Shown in pieces: positions 1-11,928 of a stretch of 64,000 nt of DNA. The notes beneath the pieces were generated by a model that was not told where the DNA came from, ran no database searches, and saw only the letters and a program-made list of their open reading frames with translations. The stretch covers positions 27,874,413-27,938,412 of the forward strand of contig JAPWDM010000007.1 of NCBI GenBank assembly GCA_035578155.1. The letters are read 5' to 3'. A program made the translations under genes and the position numbers. The DNA comes from Brachynemurus nebulosus (taxonomy: Eukaryota; Arthropoda; Insecta; Neuroptera; Myrmeleontidae). Position 1 is the stretch's first letter. Each line of letters begins with the position of its first letter.

Positions 1-329
1 AAAACCTCACAATTTTAATAGAAGTTGCTTTTCTAAACAAGATAAAGCCTTAATTTACACGTAGGAACATTTTATTTCATTTTTATAATATTATGAAAAT
101 TTTGAAAAATACATCTGTAAAAAAATTAAATGATGTGCAATGACTTATGTTCTTATTCAATGTATTGACTGATTGAATGCTTAAAAGCTATTAAAAAGTA
201 TTTTTATCAAAGAGAGTTACTATAGCAAATGTTTAGGTTTCTTACTGTCTCTTGATTTTGATTCATATTATGCATCGCACAAAAAAAAAACGCCCAAGAA
301 AACACCGCATAAAAAAAGCTTCAGCTGTA
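1..329. mobile_element. Right part of a Tc1/mariner-type MITE, cut by window edge
   Basis: Positions 1-327 are about 85% like 57690-58015 in the same order and end in the same TIR (TCAGCTG) followed by the target dinucleotide TA at 328-329. The left part lies outside the window. Confidence 0.7.
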
Positions 330-495
330 TTTTTTTCTCAGTGTATTTAATTTTTGTAATATATTAAAAAAGCCATATTTTTTTAAATTGAAATTTGATC
401 TGTGTGCTTTTTCTCGTATTTACTTTATCCTTAAGGTTACCGTTTGTTCTAAACCTTCAGGAAAAGCGATTATTTCATTCAGCAAAATTTTCATA

Positions 496-774
496 TACAG
501 TAGAGACTCGATTATCCGAGCCAGTGTGAATCTGACTAACATCGAGTAACCAAAAACTTGCAAAATGCAGACTTAATACCGCAGTATCGAAAATATTGTG
601 AGTACACGATGTCCCTCATGAGCGATTTGCCCAAGATTTACACAAGATTTTAAGTAAGTAAAGACATGCGGATAGTACTGTAATAAAATTATGAATTTAG
701 TCAACAAAATTAACCTCGATTAACCCGGAACTCGATTATGTCTCTAGGGTTCGGTTAATTATGGCTGTACTGTA
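496..774. mobile_element. Short TA-flanked MITE, pogo/Tigger-like ends
   Basis: The element 498-772 begins CAGTAGAGACTCGATTATCC and ends GGCTGTACTG, with TA on each side (496-497, 773-774). The TIR is imperfect. CAGT starts and CTCGATTATCC resemble pogo/Tigger-type Tc1/mariner ends. No coding capacity. Confidence 0.6.
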
Positions 775-3395
775 ATTATATTTAGTCCGCATGGTTATTT
801 ATTACTTGTTTTTGGAGGCCTTCTAACTAACAACCAACAAATAACATATTTTCAATTATTGACTCAAAAAAGTATATTTTTGAGGAAAAATGGGCTTAAA
901 AAACGAAAATACCTAGATTTTTATTCTGAAATTTTTGGAAAATAATCATGTATCATTTTTAAAAAAAAAATTCATCAATCTATTGCAGGTGACAGTATAA
1001 ATAAATACATGGCACTGTCACGCATACCATTTCATTGTTCGTATCACGAATCGTATATTTATGACCGAACTTGTACCTCCCATATGTAGATAAAAGATAC
1101 CTACCTATACATGACGCTCCTAATATGACAAAACACCTGGCCCTATCTCCTTCTCCTTACATTTGGAAAAAAAGATAAAATTTAAGATGTATTGAGAGGA
1201 ACATTTTTGAAAAAATATCAAAATCGTATCATTCCTTGAACAGTTGGCCACACGACAAGCAACGAGAAAAATTTTTCGAATCTTTTTTTTTTTTTTAAAT
1301 AGTGATTGTCAATTAAGGAAAATGTGTGTTAAGAAAATTGATCTGGTGTAATACAAGTAACTTAAGTGTGTAATATTTGTAATAAACACGTTTTTTATAT
1401 ATGGTCCTATTACTTAGTTGTTCACTTACATAATATATCGCACCATATAATATTCATGAGACTGAATTGACTAAAGAACAATAAACATTGTTTTCAAAAA
1501 AAATTCTACACATGGACAAACGGACAATTAAATGAGATAATTAAAAATATTTAATATTAATGTTTCTTTTTTTCGTAACAAGACATTGAAAAGGGAATTA
1601 CAAAGAAAATTCATAACAATGATTATCTGCATATCAGGTTTCATAATTGGAGATGGAGCACCAACAAGGTATTGTCTGAGAATTTTTTTTTTTTTTTTTT
1701 TGTTAATTTGTTCCAACTTATCAAACGAAATTTCCCTATTTTTCTATTGTTTCTACCATAATTATATAAAACAATTTAATTTTCGTACAAATTACCTAAA
1801 ATGTTCGTAGTAAAATTTATTCGGAGCACTGTGAACAATTAGGTTTATGTTCTAACATTGTATTTTGAGGTGGTGGGGGCGGGGCTATAATTTGTCGTTT
1901 ATTGAAAATTATCACAAACAGTTTTTTCGGTAAATATCTCGAAAAATGTTGATTTTCTGATAAAAAGTGTTATTATAGAATTTGTTATTTGTAAATTTTT
2001 CTACAAAAATGTTTTAATTACTTTTTCGTGTAAAATAGACCGTTTTTAAGTTATTTAAAGTTGAACCACAGGAGTTGTTACGTGTAAAAATTAGTATTTT
2101 TTAGTATTATTAATAAGTGTCTTTATTTAATTCTTAGATTATAACCGATTAACATTTTACCAAAAACCGTTTTGTAACGGAAATATTGATAGATTTTTTC
2201 GAAACATCCTTTATATTTATAAGTCATTTAACATCTGTTTTGATGTGTTTAAACATTTAAGTAAATCATATTTCCTTTTTACGTAGTATACTGATTTTGT
2301 AATTACGACGTTGACAACGATTATGAAACGATATACTATAATTTAATAATACTATATGCTATAGATAGAAAATATTGTATGTACTAAATCTTTTTTAAAA
2401 TCAATGTGCATGATTGGAAAAAAATGTCGGTTTATAGAGCAAATAGTTTTATTTTTTTCTTTTTAACAGAGATTCACATATTTTATTTCAATTAACTTTT
2501 TTTTATATTATTTTCTATTAAATGTCGGCCATTGTTTTATAATAAACTAATCAAAATATAAATTATTCGTTTTTGTTTTCTTCTATTTGTTTGGAATTGA
2601 TATTTCATTCATATGAATTAAATGTAAGTTGTGTTGGTTCGAATTCATATTAAAATTAGAGGTAGTGTTTTTTTTTTTATCCTTAACAGTAGATTGTCGC
2701 TTTTGTAGCTAAGCCTTACCGTAAATTAAAGTTTAGAAACCACAGTTTGAACTATTAAGCCATTTGTACTTTAATCTCTAATGCAGAAATATTGCCCTCT
2801 TAACTATAGGAGGTTTTTAACAAAGCGCAACTTTCTTCTTTTTTTTCGTAAAAAAAAAAATCGACTTAGAACCTTTTTTCGCAGATAGGTTTTAAAATTT
2901 CAACAAATAAATGAATCGTTGTCGACAAAAGTACTTTTTTACTAACCGGGTCCCCTGTACGTTCACCCCAGAAATCAGAATAAATTCCGTTTCTGGGAAA
3001 AATTTCGAACACTACAAACATTCAATACCTAAAGAACAAAGACGTAACTACAATGGAGCAGGTGGTGTAATCGCATCAGGCGCAAGAAGGGAGAGGAATT
3101 TTTTGTTGGGAAGTCCTTAGAGTGGTTGCGTTGCACTTTTCAAAGGAGGCGCTTGTGTCAAAATTGCTCCAGGACACAGAATTTATAGTTACGCCTCCAC
3201 TAAAGACTATCGACTCTAATCGGAATCCAGGAACACTAATATTCGTTTTTTGCAAATTGAAACCTGCACTTGCGAAATCATATTACGAATGCAAGGGACT
3301 CGTATTTCTACTATTTTTGCATCAGTAAACTTCACGCAAATTTCCTTAAACAGAATTTCCTTCCGTTTAACTTGAAACTTTTCTGTACATTATCA
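775..3395. other. AT-rich, no gene seen
   Basis: Only short frames, poly-A/T tracts and degenerate repeat-like sequence. The less AT-rich block 3040-3210 begins and ends with inverted GCGTAACTA-like words (gacgtaactac ... agttacgcct) and may be a decayed MITE. Confidence 0.6.
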
Positions 3396-3396
3396 A

Positions 3397-4583
3397 TGGG
3401 TAATTCCATGGTCACTTACATTACAATTTGATTTAAAATTGGGATTAAAATCTTTTAAATTTTCGTAGTTAATGACTAAATCCACTAAAATTTAGTCAAA
3501 TTAAATCGAATACGATTTGAACTTTTAAACAAAGGAAATCAAATTAGAAAAAATGCATATAAATTTTTTTTTATTCAAGATAAAGTAGATGGTCACTTAC
3601 ATTACTCAATAAGGAACATAATTTTTCATCTTGTACACAATGAGAATTTTCTGTTCTGTCTTGATAACAAACAGTTTCATTTAAGTAAATTTAAACAAAT
3701 AATGTTTCAATAAATTATTTTAATAACAAATTTCATAAAATATTATATATTTTTGATAAAAATGTAACTTTTAATCGGTCACTTACATTACACCTCTTTG
3801 GTCACTTACATTACAGTCACTTTAAAATAAGTTTTATTAAAAAGTAAGTAGTTTATTAGTTTGGTTTTTTGGAAAATATGATAGATAACAAAGATAAAAG
3901 TTTATTTTTAGTAATTAAAGAAACGTCTGTCGGTTTGGATAGCCTCCATTACTCGAATTCGTAGTTTGACAAAAAATCAAAATAATACTCAAAACGAGTA
4001 TAGTAATGATTTCAGCATAAAGAAAAACGTAAATTAAGCTGTATTTTAATATTCATTTGAAAAAAATCACAAGTTATAGTATTTTTTTTTATTGAGTAAT
4101 AAATTTTTAAGCTAAATTTACAAAATAAAAACAATTAAAGGTAAAAAAATAAAAAAAAATTCGTCAAGTGCGTGTTTTTGACCTCAGTGAAAGTGTTAAT
4201 TTATGATTTTTTGGCTCGTTTTTTAAGTACAGTGAGAATACAGCCCTCTTGCGTTTATTCAATTTATGCATGTACAACTCTATAATTATTATATTATATA
4301 TTATTATTATTATTAATTTCCCCCCACTATAATCACACAACGAGATTAATATGTCATCCTTCGGTGACATAAAATCGTTGTATATTAGTGATTTAGTCTT
4401 TTGAGTATCAAGTAGGCATGACTTTGATTAATTATTTTAATTTCTTAATTTTTTCCTTCAGTGACATAAAATCGTTGTATATCAGTGATTTAGTCTTTTG
4501 AGTATCAAGTAGGCATGATTTTGATTAATTATTTTCATTTCTTAATTTTTACTAAAATTCCATCATTTCATGGAATTGCCCAT
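3397..4583. mobile_element. Composite MITE with ATGGGYAATTCCATG ends
   Basis: A 15-bp TIR (ATGGGTAATTCCATG at 3397-3411; ATGGGCAATTCCATG on the other strand at 4583-4569). Inside, the word GGTCACTTACATTAC recurs near 3410, 3590, 3777 and 3803, and a 97-bp unit is duplicated in tandem from 4357 to about 4551. Confidence 0.65.
4357..4551. repeat. Tandem duplication, 97-bp unit
   Basis: Two units starting at TCCTTCGGTGACAT (4357) and TCCTTCAGTGACAT (4454), nearly identical throughout. Confidence 0.9.
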
Positions 4584-5471
4584 ACTTTTAAGTTCTGTTC
4601 TCGTGTGATTATGAAAAACGTTCCATCTCATTTTATAACTTGTCAATAACCGGCTTTCTACTTATAAATTATCAACGGATTTGCAGACAATATTTTTTCG
4701 ACGGAACTGCGATTTATTTTTTAATAAAAAAAATGAAATGAAAAAGCAGGAAATCCAAAAGTAACAAAACCATTTAAAGACAACAAAAAAAAAAAAAATA
4801 CATTTCATCGCAATTATAATGTTTATAATGTACAATAGATATAATTTCCTCTTTCTTTGGTCCGTATTCAGTGAGTGTATGTATGCATGTAAAAAAAAAA
4901 ACTTGTTTATAAAAACAACTGAAAAGTAAGCAACAACTGGATTTGTTCGCTGGCAGTAGTTTATTGTACTTTTTTATTGCATTGAAATAAAAAAATTTCC
5001 AAAGCTAATAGCGCAGCACCAACAACGAATAATAACAGTTATTATGTAATTGAGGTTATCGACGAAGAGTTTTGTAAAATCTATATTATGCATTAGTGCC
5101 TCCTATCTTATATATTTATATTAGAAATAAGTTATTCGTTGAAAAATAGGACAATTTATTGTAAGTTACAATTGAGTCGTCCATTTCCAAAACTCGTTAA
5201 GTCCATAATCTCAAATTTTACAGTAAGCTGAAAAAACTTACTATTTCTCTCCTAGTAGTTATATTAACACTATGAGGCCCGAGCACTTTCATAGTAAACT
5301 TCCCCGGAAGCCGACAATATTTAAAAAGAAAAAAACTTTATATAAACAAATACATAAAATAAAATGCATTTATATTTTTTTGTTTTGGAGTTTTCTCACC
5401 AAAGGTATAAAAATTATCACATTATATTATACATACTAATATATATTTCATCCAATCACGGAATCTTCAGG

Positions 5472-5705
5472 TAGGGTAAAAGCCCCCTTTGTGGAACGGT
5501 ATCTAATACTGGAACAGTTTTGACATTTACATATTTATTTCTTTAATTAAGTAAAGAAACTTTAAATGCGAGGTGAATTTAAATGGAAAAACAATCATTC
5601 TATTAATAATAATTTTTTTTATCAGACGTTTCTTTCAGAAATAACTTCATTAATATGTAAATGTTCATAATTAGATACCGTTCCACAAAGGGGGCTTTTA
5701 CCCTA
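5472..5705. mobile_element. MITE, TA target, GGGTAAAAGCCCCC ends
   Basis: Near-perfect ~35-bp TIRs (GGGTAAAAGCCCCCTTTG from 5474; its complement ends at 5703), flanked by TA. Internal sequence resembles the ends of the larger elements at 43297 and 59653, so it is a short relative. Confidence 0.75.
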
Positions 5706-5924
5706 CATGTGGATCTATAAATTGAGAATATTTAACTCAATTTATTTAAAACGAGGTTTTCTTTTGAATTTAATTATGACTTTGAATATTTTCCTTTTAA
5801 GAAATAGAAAGATATGAAATATCACAATATATTAATCACATAAAAGTGAAAAATCATACAGATAGGTAATTTTTTAGTTTCCATATTTTGAAGTCCAATA
5901 AATAATATAAAAAAAAATTGTTAA

Positions 5925-6065
5925 ATTAGTCGTTTTTAGTCATTTGAAAAAAATTAAGCACTTTAATCATTTAATCGAAGGTAAAACAGTCGACTAAAAT
6001 ATGACTAAATGTAATCAAAATTAGTTGACTAAACCGACTAATCGATTAATTATCCGATATCACTA
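5925..6065. mobile_element. hAT MITE fragment (TAGTGATGTCG family)
   Basis: Rich in TCGACTAA/TTAGTCGA words and ends CGATATCACTA, the complement of the TIR seen complete at 45079-46208. The left end is not found. Confidence 0.5.
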
Positions 6066-6191
6066 ATCACTAGTAGAAATCATAGAACTTGAAGAGAATT
6101 TTACCGGAAGATAGGGTGGGTTCAATAATATCTGTCGAATAATGTAGGATTATCAAATGAAACTGACTATTTCACCTAGGCAGTTAAGGTT

Positions 6192-6460
6192 TTCATTATA
6201 CCCCGTTTCAAATACAATTAAGCATGAGTCATCGTTAAAAAATTAAATAATTCTTATATTCGAAACAAATCAATCTTCTATTCTTTTCTAAAAGCAAACT
6301 GTAAATATAAAATTTACGCATTTGCAACAATGAAAGAGATAAAGTTAAGAAAACGGGAATTTCTTAAATTCGTAAGTGGCGAATCATGCTTAAATTTAAG
6401 TGAAATAGATTATATTTAAATATCCCTGTCGCATAACGTCTTGCATAACGTAGCGAATTT
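6192..6460. repeat. Dispersed repeat, copy 1
   Basis: 6192-6425 matches 50463-50690 collinearly. The tail 6421-6460 (CCCTGTCGCATAAC, GCATAACGTAGCGAATTT) matches the end of the TA-microsatellite elements at 45287 and 54772. Confidence 0.65.
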
Positions 6461-6464
6461 ACTA

Positions 6465-8900
6465 GCACCCACTTTTAAAGCAATAATTTCCTGTCATATA
6501 GAAGACAGCTTCGGGTGCGATTTTTGTATGGTTTGTTTCCAAAATAACATGCACAACATATTTCAAGAATCACAGACCAGTTACGTATTTCAATTTAAAA
6601 TATTAATAAAATTTCCAAATATTACAAGACAATTATAGCGCAGGTAGACAAAACTACTTAAGTCCAAAATATTAACTGTACAGTAGAGAGTAAAAACTAA
6701 AAAACTAAAATGAAATGCAGGCAACATCAGTCTATTTGAATTATTTTCAAGTTTACATGACATTTTGTAAATTTTTTTAAATCAATTACTTTCTTAACAT
6801 GCAACACAATAAATCATAAAAAAAAATTAACTTTAAGCCTTAAACTAAAATTTTTTAAGACATTTTTGTGGACTTAAAAACAAAAACAACAATATATTTC
6901 ATTATTGAAACCATTTGTGAACTTAACGCGTTTTAGCGAGTAGTTGTTGCCATAAAAATACATTTCCAATTTAATTAAACTATGTACTTATTTATTTATT
7001 ATTTTATTAAGAATTATAAGACCTTTACTTCTTTTGTTAGTTTCTGAAAAGAATTTTTTTGATAACAAGTGCATTAAAAATGATGTTAGGGGTGGAATTG
7101 AATTGTGCCCTTTTGGAAATATATGAGTCAGACTCTCTTGGTCCTTATTATAAAATTAAAGATAAATACATAAATAATGGACTTAAGTACTTTTGTCTAC
7201 CTGCGCTAGAATTAATATTGCGGTTTTACGTTGGTTTTTCAGAATTTTATCTAATACAGATGTCGCCTACATAAATTTCTTTTATCTCCAAAATCATCAT
7301 CCTACAAGATTTGTTAATATAGGGAAATTCAAATACAACTCTATAATAATAAATTTCAAAATACAAATAGAAAAACAACAATATTAAGCAAATAAAGAAT
7401 TTTGCTGTAATAGAAATGAGGACAAAAAAACTTCAAGTTGTTTTTTTTTTTTTAATATTTCTTGAAAAGCAATTTACATAGGATTCGCTGAATCTGACTG
7501 AAGAACTCACTCAAGAGTTTCAGAGTTCCAACGCTTTCATCAAATTTCATAAAAACTGGAACCATTTTTGGGTTCTGGAGACTTCAGAACTGACATCTAT
7601 CACAGTCCCTGGCTTAAATCTCACCGTGAAATGATTTTAAAAAAATATTTTTTTGCTTCAAAAAGAATTTTTTTTGTTTTAAAAAAATTGTTTGACCCTA
7701 CTGAAAGAAATTGATTTTGTCGGTTTAAAAGAGTGTCTTGTATTTTTGTCGCTAAGTCCCTCGTTTACAAGATATTTGCTTGGTATAACCGAAAATTTTA
7801 GCTTTTAGAATTAGATAAATATAAGTACTTCACTTTGATGTCACATTTCATCTCTGGCAGAGGGTTTTGTCGAGACAACTAAGGTATTTCTGAAAATAAC
7901 AGAAACTATCTACTGTATGCAATTCGTGATTATTCCTACATTTCCCTTCCTTATTCTTGCCTATTTCACTTATAAATGATTCAGGTTAGGTCGTGGAAGG
8001 GAGACAAGTGGGTAGAATGTGTGTACCCGATAGGTATTGTAAGTATGAAGCTTGTATTTAAACGCAGGGACTTTGAAGGTCAGAGACCAGTCGTGTCACC
8101 TCTCAGTCGTCGGGTTTATTTAATATTTATTTCAGAGGGTTGCACAAACACTCATCAAGAGTGTTAGTCAATGCATGTACACGTCACGTAACAGACGCAA
8201 TTTATACAATCCCTAAATTGTTTCCCATTTTGGTACAGTAATTTACAAAAACATTTTTGTAGCGTACGAAAAAAATCGAAAAATCGAATTTTTAAAATTT
8301 TACAACTAATTTTCTCTCGTTAAGGTTATTAACCTCTAACAGGACAGAGCAACTTTGACCTCTGTCCAACACAGTTGAAATGCCACCCGTTTACGAACCA
8401 CTAGGTTAAGAGAGCAAACTGAAAAATTCGCACAAGTGCATGTGAAACACGCATTAGGTTAGGGTTCGCCAGTGACTAGAGTTTTTCACAGATTTTGGGA
8501 TAAGTTACGGCCATTTAAGAAAAAGTGGTTACGATTCGAAAACAATATCCCTCACGATAGTGTGCGTAGAATTATTTCTAGAATTATTTACGAAAGATGA
8601 AAATTTCATCTCATTTTCAGCATTTTCTTTGATGTTTTGGACTTGAATTTTTGGGGAGTGTGTTCTAATATCGAAACTGCATCTAATATTGATGCAGAAT
8701 TCTATTTAGTGGAAACTATTTTCTCTGTTTCAAATTTCTTTTTGAATTTTCAAAAGTTTAGTTGTGTCTGTTTCCGAAAGTTACTTCCCCAACATAATTT
8801 AAATTAAGCTTTCTTATCACCTCAGATTTTTCCCTCACATTTAAGCTCAGTAATTCGCAAACGGAGTTTAAAAATGAAAAATAACTTTATTCATTAAGAT
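6465..8900. other. No gene supported
   Basis: AT-rich with short frames only. A less AT-rich patch at about 7980-8200 could be an unrecognised 5' UTR or regulatory region upstream of the IQSEC exons, but nothing in the sequence proves it. Confidence 0.5.
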
Positions 8901-8995
8901 GTGATATGTGAAAACCAAATTTTTTTGTTTATCACACATGTGTGTGATGCTACCGCGGACGAATATTGGCCGGTAACATCGGTAACACTCTCAAT

Positions 8996-9365
8996 TAGAG
9001 ATGTTATGGATATCCGTAACCGTAACCGAAACTACCGGATATCCGAATTAATTAAATATCCGAAACCGTATCCAAAAATAAAAGTTTCGGATTTGTTTCG
9101 GAAAATAAAAGACAACTGCCGTTGGAAAACTGAGTTTAAATCGAAGCAAGTTTTTGCTGCATATACTTATTTTAATAGAATTCCATTGATTCGTGTTTAA
9201 CGTTCATTTTCTGGAGTAAAATTTCACCTTTTCTATTAAAAAAAATTCCACTATAAGCAATTATCCGTAACCGTATCCGAAACATTATCCGATATTATTA
9301 CATGTCTGTAACCGAAACCGAAAAAAATGTTTTTAAATATCCGTAACCGTATCCGAAATTTCCAA
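8996..9365. repeat. Foldback repeat rich in ATCCGTAACCG
   Basis: Words ATATCCGTAACCGTA, ATCCGAAACCG and their relatives recur at both ends (about 9008-9110 and 9262-9360), in partly inverted arrangement. It starts TAGAGATG, hAT-like, but no matching right end or target duplication was found. Confidence 0.45.
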
Positions 9366-9369
9366 TCCA

Positions 9370-11370
9370 ATGTGATGGTTTCTCTAAACGTATAAACGGA
9401 TAATATAATACATATAATATAATCTTTAATTGTTTATTTTTTTCATAATTTTTTTTATTTTTTTATCACTTTATTATTGATATCATGTTCATTTTTATTT
9501 TTTTATTTTTTTTAATTAAAATTGTGTGCCTTAAAATTAAAGCTTTTTTTACTTAATTCTTTAAAAATATTACCAACCCCTGATGAAATTTATTGCGTAG
9601 ACGTACCTTTAGCATGTGTATGCAAAATTTCATAATCATAAGTCGAACGATGTAGCAATTTTTGTTCGCAACCCCAAAAATTACGTAAGAACATTTACTG
9701 CCAAAAACTGTAACATCCCGCAATATATTTGTATATATTTATTAGGGATGTAACAAATATTTGTTTTCGTATTCGCAGTAAGCGCCAACTTCTTATGTTG
9801 TAATTTCGCAGTTTTATTCACTGAATAGTTGACAAGAATGCGAATAACATATATACGCCATGAATCTGACACAAATTTATAATGGTCCGAAGATATACGA
9901 ATGCATGTCTTCGAACTCATATAAACGGAGAGGAACACATTCAATTTCAGCAAAAACAAAAACTTACAGAAATACTTATCCGTATTGCGAATCGTCGTTG
10001 CAACCCTTATCTGTACGTATATGGCCCACTCTTTTACATTTACAATAAAAACTTTATATAACACCACACTGGCTGCTCTATCATCGAATCAATAAACAAG
10101 GTTTTTGGATAATTTCCAATATGCGTACCAGTTGGAATTTCTTTCGGGGAGTCCATTTATAAAAGATGCTCGCAAACAACATGTGTGTCAAAAACATCTC
10201 GCCCGCCGTTAACGCCGAAAATACAACAAAAAAAACATGATTTCTTTTATTTTTATTTTTTATAACTGCAATATTTTTATTCAGAACGTTGCTTATAATA
10301 CGTGTTGTATCCACATATGTATAATAGTTCGGACACTTGATTATAAGTTCACAGTTGACTGAGTTAAACGGAACTCCGTCTCATAAGAGGTTTATTTACG
10401 CAAAACTTTCTTGTTTATCAATTCCGTGGCTATAATTCTACAATTGAAATTTAATATTGTCTTTTAATATATAATGAATTTTCGAAAGGAAATTACGATT
10501 AAAGGTGAATTATTATATTGTAATTGTTATATTGTTTTGATTTTTAAATGTTTCTTAGAAAAAAGTTCCTTTTAAATAAAAATTGTGTAACAGTTTCATT
10601 GTATGTTGATCAAAATACTGTGTCAATTGTTTTGATAATGACCAGACGAGTCGAAACACGTGTCAAAAAAGTGATTTTATTTGGTTTCTACAATTTTTTT
10701 TTACTTTGTTTGGAAATTAACAATTGATGTTCGAAACAATTCTCACAATTTAAAAATAAAGTGATATTTTGTAAAGTAAAATATTTGTTTTATTATTTTA
10801 AACAAGACGTTCAGTTTTTTTTTCAAAATTCATGACGATCGCTTCAAAAAATTTTGAGAAAAGCACGTTCAGTTGACCTGTAATTTTGACGTGTCAGTCG
10901 TGCGGTGTTTTTGAAATAACCTTGGGGAGCGTGTACTTATCTAAAGTGTTTATGCCATTCTGTTTCTTAACCTAAAAGTTGGTACTAGCTTGAAAGAGGA
11001 TGCCGCCATATTTCAATAAAATTTGATTATTTGTACATATAACGGTTTCATTCATCGTATAAAAATTTTAAAACTCTCAAAATTGCGTGTCGTACTTACC
11101 TACTCTATTTGTGTTTTTATTGTTTTAAATTGTAATTTTTTGAACTGTCAAAATGTCCGCCATATTGATTTCTCACTCTAATTGAATAAAGATATCCTAA
11201 TTCTTAACTTATTTTCCTCCTTACTTAAATTTTATGTTATTTTATGTTTGATCAAGAGGCAATAAAAATAATATTACAAAATCATTTTGTCATTTAAAAA
11301 AAAATATTTCATAATCACAAGATTTTTTTGAAAGAAATTTTGCAATTTGTTGTTTATTTTGCATTTACAG
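9370..11370. other. No gene; decayed repeats
   Basis: Includes TAGGGATGTAACAAATATT at 9744 (a hAT-like start without a right end) and a single-arm relative (about 10726-10802) of the hairpin at 51300-51486. Confidence 0.5.
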
Positions 11371-11928
11371 TTTCCCGCAACATCGAATGGAACGGAACTC
11401 ATCAGTGGCGGGCGTAACAATGTATTCACCCGGTCAAACGTACGTTCAAACTCAGTCATACATTCAGGCTCAAAGTTATCAAGTACCCACATACCCGAAC
11501 ATAATGAAAAATTATCCGGGCCAAGAAAACACTGGAGTTACCTATATCCAAAGTCCTACACCACCGTTACATAAACAATCGTCAATTCGTAATATTAGCG
11601 GCGAAATATTGAAACGTAATCGAACGCAGAATGCGTACGAATTATCGCAAGACTTATTAGATAAACAAATTGAATTGTTAGAACGTAAATATGGTGGTGT
11701 TAAAGCGCGGAAGGCCGCGCTTACAATCCAAAGAGCGTTTCGACGTTATACACTGTTAAAAAAGTTTGCAGCAATTACAGCGATGGCCAAAGCAGAGAAA
11801 CGTCTTTGTCGACGGTTACCAATGGTTGACGGGAATGGTGAAACGCATCATATGAATAACACACCACATATGGATAGTAGTCGGCGAATCACAACTCCTG
11901 ACGCGGATAATTCGCAAGGATACACAAA
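11371..11928 (+). CDS. siz: IQSEC exon with IQ motif
   Basis: Acceptor gcatttacag precedes 11371 and donor GTAAGT starts at 11929. The exon carries a Tyr/Gln/Pro-rich N-terminal stretch, a helical [19 protein letters not shown] segment (a conserved IQSEC block) and the IQ motif. It enters needing two upstream bases and leaves in phase 2. Reading through the donor meets TAA at once (11930-11932). Confidence 0.9.

Noticed and set aside
2911..3328. Two adjacent 68-69-codon frames
   Set aside because: Less AT-rich, but with no recognisable domain, and inverted GCGTAACTA words point to a decayed repeat.
7976..8167. 63-codon frame in a less AT-rich patch
   Set aside because: No domain, no splice partner to the IQSEC exons, and ordinary composition; more likely non-coding.
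8455..8475. TTAGG-like words as an interstitial telomere
   Set aside because: Only about two imperfect units; expected by chance.
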